Part shown: one piece after another, positions 7,071 to 13,176 of the stretch
Position numbering within the stretch: position 1 is the stretch's first letter
Layout: the number at the start of each line of letters is the position of its first letter
The notes under the pieces: generated by a model
Seen by the model: the letters and a program-made list of their open reading frames with translations, nothing else
Told to the model about the DNA's origin: nothing
Database searches by the model: none
Translations under genes and position numbers: made by a program
Assembly (NCBI GenBank): GCA_002492465.1
Contig: DKYT01000017.1
Span: forward strand, 1 to 13,509
Origin: Lachnospiraceae bacterium UBA7093
Lineage (GTDB): Bacteria > Bacillota > Clostridia > Lachnospirales > Lachnospiraceae
Direction: 5' to 3'
Length of the DNA: 13,509 nucleotides

Positions 7071-7442
7071 TTGGAACTGATTTATGTATCGGAGGCTCTT
7101 AAGTCACAATGTACAAATATAAAGGCCGCGAAGAAATTATTTCATGGAGATTCGCAACTGTCAGTAAGCCTGTTATCAAGAATTAATGCTCTTCAACAGG
7201 CAGAGATTTTGAAAGATATTATAGTTCAGCCGACATTTCATTTCCATAAACTTAAAAATAAAAGTGGAAGAAATCTTGAAGGATATTTTGCAGTTGATGT
7301 TAAATCCAGGAGAGATCAATGGAGAATTATATTGCAGCCGTTGGATGAAAATGAAATGCCGTATATTCCATGCAATATAGATTTGATAGCAGGTAAGGTT
7401 AGAATAGTAGAAATTTCGGAGGTGAGCAAACATTATGAGTAA
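7071..7442 (+). CDS. HigB-type toxin (RelE/ParE-like mRNA interferase)
   Basis: 123-residue protein of the HigB (plasmid maintenance killer) type, whose members cut mRNA at the ribosome. The C-terminal half carries the family pattern: FHKLKNKSGRNLEGYFAVD, the basic patch KSRRDQWR (near 78-85), RIILQPLDE and the ending VRIVEISEVSKHYE. The start is a TTG preceded by AGGAGGGA (7059-7066) at 4-5 bp spacing; no in-frame ATG is available near it. A weak start codon would keep toxin output low. It overlaps the antitoxin start by 8 bp, toxin first, which is the higBA gene order. Base composition is clearly more AT-rich than the operon to its left, suggesting horizontal gain. Activity is inferred from family. 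Confidence 0.85.
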   Translation: MELIYVSEALKSQCTNIKAAKKLFHGDSQLSVSLLSRINALQQAEILKDIIVQPTFHFHKLKNKSGRNLEGYFAVDVKSRRDQWRIILQPLDENEMPYIPCNIDLIAGKVRIVEISEVSKHYE

Positions 7443-8514
7443 TTATATTGAATATAATGGAAAAATTGCATTTCACCCTGGTTATTATGTAAAAGAAATA
7501 GTAGAGGAAAGCGGGCTGACCCAGGAAGATTTCGCAAAAAGACTGGATACGACGCCTAAGAATCTAAGTCTTCTTATTAGAGGAGAACAGAACTTATCGA
7601 TTGATATTGCAATGAAATTGTCTCGGATGATTGGAACAACAGTTTCGTATTGGCTGAATCTTCAAAATGCATATGATGCTTTCATTGCCGAATTCAGATC
7701 GGAAAAAGAGCTTGAGCAGGAAAAAGAAACTTTCAAATCATTGGATTATAAGTATTTTCGAGAAAATTTTGGGTTGCCTGATTTGCCAAGGAAAATAGAT
7801 GAACAGATCATCGCAGTGAGAGAATTTCTTAAGGTTGCCACATTGTCTGTTTTTAAGAAAAGAGATATGGCTGTAAGCTTTCGAAGTGCATCAAATGAAA
7901 TATCTAATGGAAATATTATCAAGGCAAATGCTATGGTTCAAATTGCTATTAATAAAGCTCTGACGATGGATGCTCCAAAATATAATAAAGTGAAATTTAA
8001 ACAGGCTGCGGATTATGCATTATCGTTGACAAAAGAACATGAAGAATTTTATCCATTGATTAAAAATGCATTTCTTGAAGCCGGTGTGATTTTTGTTATC
8101 TTGCCGAATTTACCAGGTTCTAAGATTAACGGGGCGACAAAGAAGCTCGAAAAAAATGTAATGCTCATGGTAAATGATCGACGGTTAAATGCAGATACAT
8201 TTTGGTTTACGTTATTCCATGAAATTGGCCATATTCTTCATGGTGATTATGGAATTTCATTTGAAAAAGAGACCGGAGGGAAGGAAGAAATTGCGGATGC
8301 GTTTGCTGCCGATTCTTTGATTGATCCAGAAGCGTATAAAAAATTTGTTAAAGAAAAGGTATTCACTTTAACAACTATACAGAAATTTGCGGATTTGATT
8401 GATCGAGATCCTGGAATAGTTTTGGGAAGATTGCAAAACGATGGCTTGGTTAGATACGATGATAGGGCTTTGCAGTCGTTAAGGCATCAGTATAAAGTGA
8501 AAGTTTCTTCTTGA
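7435..8514 (+). CDS. HigA-like XRE antitoxin fused to an ImmA/IrrE metallopeptidase domain
   Basis: 359-residue two-domain protein. Residues about 14-70 form an XRE helix-turn-helix (ESGLTQEDFAKRLDTTPKNL, then the recognition part ending SIDIAMKLSRMIG), the same type as HigA antitoxins. After a linker of about 120 residues comes a zinc peptidase domain of the ImmA/IrrE (DUF955) group with H262-E-x-x-H266 in LFHEIGHILHGD, followed by EEIADAFAADSLI near 285-300, where the third zinc ligand is expected. Stand-alone HigA proteins are about 100 residues, so this is a long fusion form. The DNA-binding half should neutralise the toxin and repress at 7032-7048; the peptidase might cleave a repressor or the protein itself under stress, which would free the toxin. 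That is inference. Its stop overlaps the next promoter's -35. Confidence 0.87.
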   Translation: MSNYIEYNGKIAFHPGYYVKEIVEESGLTQEDFAKRLDTTPKNLSLLIRGEQNLSIDIAMKLSRMIGTTVSYWLNLQNAYDAFIAEFRSEKELEQEKETFKSLDYKYFRENFGLPDLPRKIDEQIIAVREFLKVATLSVFKKRDMAVSFRSASNEISNGNIIKANAMVQIAINKALTMDAPKYNKVKFKQAADYALSLTKEHEEFYPLIKNAFLEAGVIFVILPNLPGSKINGATKKLEKNVMLMVNDRRLNADTFWFTLFHEIGHILHGDYGISFEKETGGKEEIADAFAADSLIDPEAYKKFVKEKVFTLTTIQKFADLIDRDPGIVLGRLQNDGLVRYDDRALQSLRHQYKVKVSS

Positions 8515-8539
8515 CAGTTATTTGTGCTTTCTATATAAT
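8511..8539 (+). promoter_or_regulatory. Near-consensus promoter of the MATE leader
   Basis: TTGACA (8511-8516) and TATAAT (8534-8539) with a 17-bp spacer, a perfect match to the sigma-A consensus in both boxes. The -35 overlaps the stop codon of the antitoxin gene. Such a strong promoter ahead of a terminator fits control by attenuation rather than at initiation. Confidence 0.9.
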
Positions 8540-8545
8540 CATAAG

Positions 8546-8638
8546 TGCTTGCTCGGAGGGCAAATCATTCATTGGAAATGGTGAGCTGGATAAGGCAACA
8601 GGCTGAGATGCCTGTGATCTTTATCCGGCTCTTTTTTT
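8546..8638 (+). promoter_or_regulatory. Candidate guanidine-IV (mepA motif) riboswitch with attenuator
   Basis: The leader starts with two small hairpins: TGCTT/GGGCA (8546-8550 with 8558-8562, 7-nt loop) and ATCATT/AATGGT (8564-8569 with 8577-8582, 7-nt loop). A terminator follows at once. The first loop holds GCTC (8551-8554), which is complementary to GAGC (8583-8586), the outermost 5' bases of the terminator stem. Pairing of the two would open the terminator, giving an ON switch. The guanidine-IV class is known upstream of MATE (mepA) genes in Clostridia and works as a transcriptional ON switch with two hairpins and a pseudoknot. The class call rests on this architecture and on the downstream gene; I cannot check the consensus here. 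Confidence 0.55.
8583..8638 (+). terminator. Intrinsic terminator inside the MATE leader
   Basis: A 13-bp stem, 8583-8595 with 8619-8631 (two G-T wobbles), carries an inner hairpin ACAGGC/GCCTGT (8598-8603 with 8610-8615), then seven T (8632-8638). It lies about 100 bp before the MATE start and about 40 bp after the promoter, so it is an attenuator rather than the end of an operon. Confidence 0.9.
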
Positions 8639-8736
8639 GTATTCTAATGTGAACCGTGAGCCAAACGAACCGACTGGGGGTTTGGTGACGCCTGGCTGCT
8701 TCCGACAGTGAAAACGATGATAAGGGGATGAAATGT

Positions 8737-9589
8737 ATGGATTTTCTGACAGAGAAGATGAAACCGATGTACTTCAAATATCTGAAGGCGGCCTTTGGGA
8801 GCGCCCTGATCTCGTCCATATACGGTGTGGTGGATATGGCGGTGGTGGGACAGTATCAGGGACCGGAAGGCACGGCGGCGCTGGCCGTTGTCAGCCCGGT
8901 ATGGAACATTATTTACAGTCTGGGCTTGCTGATGGGAATCGGCGGCTCCGTTCTGTTTGCCACTTTCCGGGGAAAAGCGGAGCAGAAAAAATCAAATGAA
9001 TATTTTACGGCAGCTCTGATCGGCGTGAGTATTTTGGCGGCGCTTACATGGCTGGGCGTGATCTTTTGTGACGATCAGCTGCTGCGGCTTTTCGGGGCGG
9101 AGGAGACGCTGCTGCCACTGGCAAAGAGCTATCTTTTCCCGGTGAAGTTCGCGGTGCCAAGTTTTTTGTTTGCCCAGCTCATGGCGGCGCTTTTGCGCAA
9201 TGACGGAAATCCCCAGCTTGCCACAAAGGCTGTTCTCTTCGGCGGAATCTTTAATGTATTTGGCGACTGGTTCTTTGTTTTTGCCTTAAATTTCGGGATT
9301 ATGGGAGCAGGCCTCGCGACGGCCCTGGGATCTCCTTTTTGCTTCTGCCGTTTAACATCTTTTCCACCTATTATTTTCAGGCGCTGATGAAGCCGGTCAC
9401 ATCTTTTATTGTGTCGGTAGCCCGGGGAGCAGTAATCAGGGGGCGCTGATCCTGGCCCTGCCTGGGCTGGCGGGCGGGGATGCCATATGGTTTTCCATGC
9501 CGCTTACGGAGCTTGTCGTCGCGGTTTATGCGGCAGGCAGGATGGCAAAGTACACAGGGAAGCTTGCGAAGGGAAAGCAGGCGGCATAA
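8737..9589 (+). pseudogene. Broken MATE-family multidrug efflux gene (mepA-like)
   Basis: MATE proteins export cationic drugs with Na+ or H+ and are about 440-460 residues long with 12 helices. Here residues 1-198 are an intact N-terminal half (VVDMAVVGQYQGPEGTAALAVV near 30-51, and the NDGNPQLATKA and FNVFGDWFFVF stretches). Near 9331 the reading frame jumps into the family's C-terminal part (LLPFNIFSTYYFQALMKP), with about 150 residues of the middle missing. A second break near 9436-9443, apparently one G lost from a G-run, shifts frame again, after which the C-terminus reads on to TAA 9587-9589. The first frame stops at 9387. ATG 8737 is preferred over ATG 8728 because AAGGGG (8722-8727) is spaced for it. 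It cannot make a working transporter unless the assembly is wrong. Confidence 0.85.
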
Positions 9590-9652
9590 AAAAAGAATAT
9601 CTCCATATCCTATAGCGACATCATCAAAAGCAACAGGAAAACAGAGGTAAAC

Positions 9653-10576
9653 ATGATTATCCACACGGGAGGACGGACAGATATCGTCCAATATTATTCA
9701 GAATGGCTCTTAAACTGCTTTTCAAAAGGCTATGTGCTGTCGCGCAATCCTTTATTTCAAAACAAGGTGACACGTTATGAACTGACCCCTGATAAGGTGG
9801 ACTGCGTTGTTTTCTGCTCCAAGAACTACAAGCCGATCCTGCCGCGGCTGCACGAGATCACGGACCGTTTTCCTACGTATTTTCACTATACGATCACCGC
9901 ATACGGAAAGGATGTCGAGCCGGGCGTCCCGGATATAGAGGAGAGCATGGAAACACTGATAGAACTGTCGGAACTGGTGGGAAAACAGCGGATCGCCTGG
10001 AGGTATGAGCCGGTTCTCCTGACAAAAGAGTATACCATAAAACGTCATCTGGAGACCTTTGAGTGGATGGCAAATGTGCTCTCCCCTTACATTGACCGCT
10101 GCGTTTTCGGCTTTGTGGAGCAGCATAAAAAGCTGGAAAGCAATCTGCCGGAGCTGCTACCCCTGTCTGAAGAGAAACGGGAGGCTCTGGCGCGGGGCTT
10201 CGGGGCGATTGCCGAAAGAAAGGGCATGGTTCTTCAAACCTGCGGGTTCCACGGGGAGTTCTCACGGTATCATATCCAGTCTTCCGGCTGCGTGACCCTC
10301 GATATTTTGGGAAAGGCCAACGGGATCCCGTTCAGGGAGTTAAAGCATAAGGGCACCAGGCAGGGGTGCAGCCGCATCGAAAGCCGGGACATAGGGGCGT
10401 ATGATACCTGCCTGAATGGCTGTAAATATTGCTACGCAAATAAAAACCCGCAGAAAGCGGTGGAAAATTATAAAAACCATGATAAGGAATCCCCGCTGCT
10501 GATTGGCAATGTGAAGCCGGGGGACAAGATTATGCAGGGGGCGCAGAAATCCTTTCAAAAGAAGAATGCGAAGTAG
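9653..10576 (+). CDS. DUF1848 family protein with CX3CX2C cluster
   Basis: 307-residue protein of the DUF1848 family, whose function is not established. The N-terminus (MIIHTGGRTDIVQYYSEW, with GYVLSRNP at about 26-33) and the DCVVFCSKN segment match the family pattern, although GGRTD replaces the more usual SRRTD. The C-terminal part has C239, then RDIGAYDTC and the trio C253-x3-C257-x2-C260 (KYCYAN following), the same spacing as the iron-sulfur-binding cysteines of radical SAM enzymes. AGAGG (9642-9646) precedes ATG by 6 bp. It follows the dead MATE gene by 63 bp with no promoter or terminator seen between them, so the riboswitch-controlled transcript may now serve this gene. A long hairpin starts 5 bp after its stop. 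Confidence 0.85.
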   Translation: MIIHTGGRTDIVQYYSEWLLNCFSKGYVLSRNPLFQNKVTRYELTPDKVDCVVFCSKNYKPILPRLHEITDRFPTYFHYTITAYGKDVEPGVPDIEESMETLIELSELVGKQRIAWRYEPVLLTKEYTIKRHLETFEWMANVLSPYIDRCVFGFVEQHKKLESNLPELLPLSEEKREALARGFGAIAERKGMVLQTCGFHGEFSRYHIQSSGCVTLDILGKANGIPFRELKHKGTRQGCSRIESRDIGAYDTCLNGCKYCYANKNPQKAVENYKNHDKESPLLIGNVKPGDKIMQGAQKSFQKKNAK

Positions 10577-10581
10577 GGTGG

Positions 10582-10696
10582 CAGACAAAAAGGCTGTCAG
10601 GAAAATGAGGGATTTCCATAACCTATGTGGGATGATTTATGGTTCATCACATTCTGTGGTATGGAAGTATCATTTTCGGACAGCCCATTTTGTCTG
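10582..10696. repeat. Long imperfect inverted repeat (MITE-like or terminator hairpin)
   Basis: The outer arms, 10582-10608 and 10670-10696, match at about 24 of 28 aligned positions when one is reversed (CAGACAAAA and GGCTGTC are shared exactly, as is GAAAATGA). The symmetry goes on inward: TTCCATA at 10614-10620 against TATGGAA at 10660-10666, then ATGTGGGATGA at 10625-10635 against TCATCACAT at 10644-10652. The whole 115 nt could fold as one hairpin. No ORF is inside and no clear target-site duplication flanks it. It lies between a plus-strand gene ending at 10576 and a minus-strand remnant ending at 10714, so it may act as a bidirectional terminator or be a non-autonomous mobile element. 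Confidence 0.75.
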
Positions 10697-10713
10697 TTTA
10701 AATCCGGATGCAT

Positions 10714-11276
10714 TTATGATAGCTTTTTCTCCAATTCTTCGATGCGTTTTAATGCATCCCGGTATAAACGGTTTGATTCTTCTAACTGTTCATTTTTTTG
10801 AATTAATTGATTCTCCTTTTGGAATAGCTGTTCGTCTTTTTGGATCATCTCTTCCTTTGCCCGATCAATTTCTTCCTGCATTTCGTCAATCATGTACTGT
10901 ACGGTATTGCGGTCTAACTCCAATAATTCTTTTGAGAACATTCCCATCACCTTCTCCGTGTTCCTGCAAAGTGTATAGATATCATCATAAAGGGGCTTGA
11001 ATTCTGGAAAACGTGTGATGACGGCGATGATATCTGCCGGATCATCACTGCTTAGAAAGGCAAGCCAGGCCTCGAGTTCTGTCTGGATACCTTTATTGTG
11101 CATATTCTTGCGGAAGATGTCAAGGGGTATGAAATAGAAAAAGCCCGCCGGATAATCAAGCGGGTCATTTTTATATTTTATGACCGTACATCATCTTCCC
11201 CAGGATAATATTCTTTTAGCTCCTGGAAATTTTGCGTAGTTGTACCAAAGCTCTTTCCGTCATGGAAAAAAAGCAG
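10714..11276 (-). pseudogene. Decayed Rpn-family (PD-(D/E)XK nuclease) transposase, 3' part
   Basis: The last 129 codons (11103 back to 10714) are the typical C-terminus of clostridial PD-(D/E)XK/Rpn transposase-like proteins: ELEAWLAFLSSDDPADI, NTEKVMGMFSKELLELDRNT, VQYMIDEMQEEID and then a Gln/Glu/Lys-rich coiled coil. The same frame reads back from 11103 to about 11192 as NDPLDYPAGFFYFIPLDIFR and then hits a TGA. The sequence just upstream continues the same protein in another frame (FHDGKSFGTTTQNFQELKE and YYPGEDDVR), and that frame is closed by TAG at 11277-11279. So a frameshift lies near 11180-11195 and the catalytic N-terminal half is absent. Rpn proteins promote RecA-independent recombination in known cases; this copy is not functional as such. 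Confidence 0.8.
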
Positions 11277-11297
11277 CTAATACAACGCTAATCGCTA

Positions 11298-11335
11298 TCC
11301 CAAGCATATATGGAAAAAACATATATTGCTTGGGA
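11298..11335. repeat. 15-bp inverted repeat with a 7-nt A-rich loop
   Basis: TCCCAAGCATATATG (11298-11312) pairs with 11320-11335 except for one bulged base; the loop is GAAAAAA. There is no T-run on either side, so it is not a plain terminator. It lies between the Rpn remnant and the promoter of the 411-aa gene and could be a protein-binding palindrome or the end of a lost element. Confidence 0.65.
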
Positions 11336-11358
11336 ATTATCGGTTGTGTACACTTTTT

Positions 11359-11382
11359 ATGTATGCAAATACATGATATACT
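11359..11382 (+). promoter_or_regulatory. Extended -10 promoter with overlapping palindrome
   Basis: TATACT (11377-11382) is preceded by TGA (11374-11376), an extended -10. A perfect inverted repeat ATGTAT-GCAA-ATACAT (11359-11374) fills the spacer and ends on the extended element, so a bound regulator would block RNA polymerase. No good -35 is present. The gene behind it has an HTH-like N-terminus and may bind here itself; this is inference. Confidence 0.55.
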
Positions 11383-11427
11383 GTGTTTAGAAAACGCGCT
11401 ATACTATTTCTTGGAAGGGGTGATAAT

Positions 11428-12663
11428 ATGCCTTATCAAGTTGATAATCGGGAAATAGGCGTTTATGTATCGGGATTGATTGAACGAGAATTTGAGTCTG
11501 CACGTCAGTTTTGCAAAGCATATCTTCAAATGGATGGGATCATTGCACCTACCAGAGAAGAAATTCAAAATATGGCAAATCGGTTGTCCCAAATAAAAAA
11601 GGGGGCAAATGCAATTCAGATTTATGATTTGCCAATTTTTTCAGAATTGCTCCATGTTTCTTTTGAACAGATCGTAAGTGCCGGGAAATGTGGCGAGCCT
11701 AAAAATGATAGAATGACAAATTATACGGTTGCCCAATCACACAGCGAAGCCGAATGGATCGCCTATATCGAGGGGAAGGACAAACCGATCCTCAATTTGG
11801 ATGAATATGGGAAAACGATATTGGATTATGCAATTATGTTTGGAAATTATGATTTTCTGAAATTTTTGGTGGATAAAAAGTATATATGGTTTGATAGTCG
11901 AAAAGATAATGATTATGTGATGACATTTGGCGCGGGGACAAGTATTCAACGACTTAAGTTTGAAGAACGATGCAAGGGTCTATTTGTACGTAAACCTGGG
12001 ATGGATGATTTGCAGTATAAGCTTGAGACAGAGGATCAGTTGAGGATGTGTATCATTTCCTTTGCAGCGGATCATCATGACCTGTCTATGCTGAAAAAAT
12101 TGCGGGCCAGGGAAATCCCCGAATTATATTACAGCGCGCATTATTTGTCCTGTACATCTCCTGATTTTGATGCTCATTATGACAAAAACATGGTAAGCCA
12201 TATTGCGAAATCCGATGATAAGGTGCTGGATTATTTCACAGAACCGTTTGAAGTCCGAGATCGCATCCGGTATAAAGACGGCAGTAAACGTAAGCATATA
12301 TTTGTGTTTCCTTACATTTCCCAACTGTTGGATATGCTGATTGTGAACAACAGCTCTTTTGTGCAAACGGCACTGGAAAAATCTATTGAGCATAATGAGA
12401 GCACAAAGAAAAAATTAAAAGCATTGATAAGGGAATCCATAAACGATGGCTGCTACTATGAAGACGACTGGAAAAGCGAGGTTGAGTTCCATGAAAATGG
12501 AAATATTGTCCATTTTCGGGATACGCGTGCGGTAACAGGAATCATAACCAATGTGGTTAGAGCAACGAAGAAGTCTGCGGATCCTCAAATAAATTGTCTG
12601 ATCAAAAGATTGAATGATTCGTACAAAGAAATTGCGAATATTACCGAAGGGGAGATCGGATGA
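11428..12663 (+). CDS. Unrecognised 411-aa protein, HTH-like N-terminus and ankyrin-like segment
   Basis: I do not recognise a named family with confidence. The first 90 residues are helical and end in LSQIKKGANAIQIYDLPIF followed by SELLHVSFEQIVSAG, which resembles the start and tail of XRE-type repressor domains (LLHVSFEQI is like the helix that closes such domains). Residues about 122-152 (LDEYGKTILDYAIMFGNYDF then LKFLVDK) look like one ankyrin-type repeat. The remaining 250 residues are charged, without membrane helices or obvious catalytic motifs. ATG 11428 is chosen because GGAAGGGGTG (11413-11422) precedes it well; a GTG at 11383 overlaps the -10 box and is unlikely. Base composition is AT-rich like the toxin-antitoxin genes. 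It could be a regulator that senses through its C-terminal part. Confidence 0.75.
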   Translation: MPYQVDNREIGVYVSGLIEREFESARQFCKAYLQMDGIIAPTREEIQNMANRLSQIKKGANAIQIYDLPIFSELLHVSFEQIVSAGKCGEPKNDRMTNYTVAQSHSEAEWIAYIEGKDKPILNLDEYGKTILDYAIMFGNYDFLKFLVDKKYIWFDSRKDNDYVMTFGAGTSIQRLKFEERCKGLFVRKPGMDDLQYKLETEDQLRMCIISFAADHHDLSMLKKLRAREIPELYYSAHYLSCTSPDFDAHYDKNMVSHIAKSDDKVLDYFTEPFEVRDRIRYKDGSKRKHIFVFPYISQLLDMLIVNNSSFVQTALEKSIEHNESTKKKLKALIRESINDGCYYEDDWKSEVEFHENGNIVHFRDTRAVTGIITNVVRATKKSADPQINCLIKRLNDSYKEIANITEGEIG

Positions 12664-12734
12664 CGGGATTTGACGGAAAGGAAAAGACAATTCGCAAATA
12701 TGTTTTCAAGAGAACAGGAAAGGAAAAATTATGA
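12660..12734 (+). CDS. Possible 24-aa basic peptide bridging two genes
   Basis: ATG 12660 overlaps the stop of the 411-aa gene (ATGA), and its own stop TGA overlaps the ATG of the VOC gene (ATGA at 12731-12734). GGGGAG (12649-12654) sits 5 bp upstream. The 24 residues are strongly basic (MTGFDGKEKTIRKYVFK onward). The double overlap would couple translation across the 67-bp gap. It may be a real small protein or just a translational relay; the evidence is only position and overlap. Confidence 0.35.
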   Translation: MTGFDGKEKTIRKYVFKRTGKEKL

Positions 12735-13102
12735 GATTGAAAAACATCTTAATCGTAGTGGATAATCTTGAGGAATCGATTCGCTTCTACAGGGATCTGT
12801 TCGGATTACAGGTTATTTTAAAGCAGGAGGGCAATGTCATACTGTCGGAGGGGCTTGTGCTGCAGGACGCGGGAGTGTGGAAGGATACGATTGCTGAGCC
12901 TGCAATACCCTATCACAATATGGCGGAGCTGTACTTTGAAGACCGGGATATCGAAGGTCTTGTTGATAGGCTTGTCTCCAGGGAGTTCTCTGTACGGTTT
13001 CTTACGGAGTTGACGGAGCTTGACGGCGGTCAGAAGCTTGTAAGATTTTATGATCCGACAGGAAATCTGATAGAGGTGCGAACACCGGCAAATCGCAGGT
13101 AA
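12731..13102 (+). CDS. VOC (glyoxalase/bleomycin-resistance fold) protein
   Basis: 123-residue single-module pair of beta-alpha-beta-beta-beta units. The starting pattern LKNILIVVDNLEESIRFYRDLFGLQ and the ending YDPTGNLIEVRTP are the typical signatures of the superfamily. At the first strand, where metal-dependent members carry His, it has Asn5, while Glu115 at the last strand is kept; so the usual metal set appears incomplete and a catalytic glyoxalase role is doubtful. AGGAAAGGA (12715-12723) lies before the ATG. Members range from isomerases and dioxygenases to drug-binding proteins, and this sequence does not point to one. It probably shares the transcript of the 411-aa gene. Confidence 0.85.
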   Translation: MRLKNILIVVDNLEESIRFYRDLFGLQVILKQEGNVILSEGLVLQDAGVWKDTIAEPAIPYHNMAELYFEDRDIEGLVDRLVSREFSVRFLTELTELDGGQKLVRFYDPTGNLIEVRTPANRR

Positions 13103-13176
13103 GCAGGCCGGTGTCGTCCAGGTGGCAACGGAGGAGCATTGTGTGTTGCCAGCATGGTCGAAGGAAGGGAGCCAGG

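Noticed and set aside
8601..8610. CTGAGAT and, just upstream, CTGGATAA, both reminiscent of the TPP riboswitch core.
   Set aside because: The two pieces are in the reverse order for a TPP aptamer and both lie within the terminator hairpin (arm and loop). No other TPP helices are present.
8655..8700. CCAAAC ... GGTGACGCC looks a little like a c-di-GMP-I (GEMM) aptamer.
   Set aside because: The CAAAGCC segment, the tetraloop-receptor region and the closing P1 helix are missing.
10566..11000. A 144-codon plus-strand open frame across the hairpin repeat and the Rpn remnant.
   Set aside because: It is antisense to a recognisable transposase C-terminus and has no start signal; the frame is incidental.
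11240..11330. A minus-strand hydrophobic stretch (MLGIAISVVLAAFF) suggesting a membrane-protein fragment.
   Set aside because: Only about 17 codons, part of it from the palindrome; too short to support.
11240..11458. A 72-codon plus-strand open frame across the palindromes.
   Set aside because: It runs over the hairpin, the promoter and the start of the 411-aa gene and has no convincing ribosome binding site.
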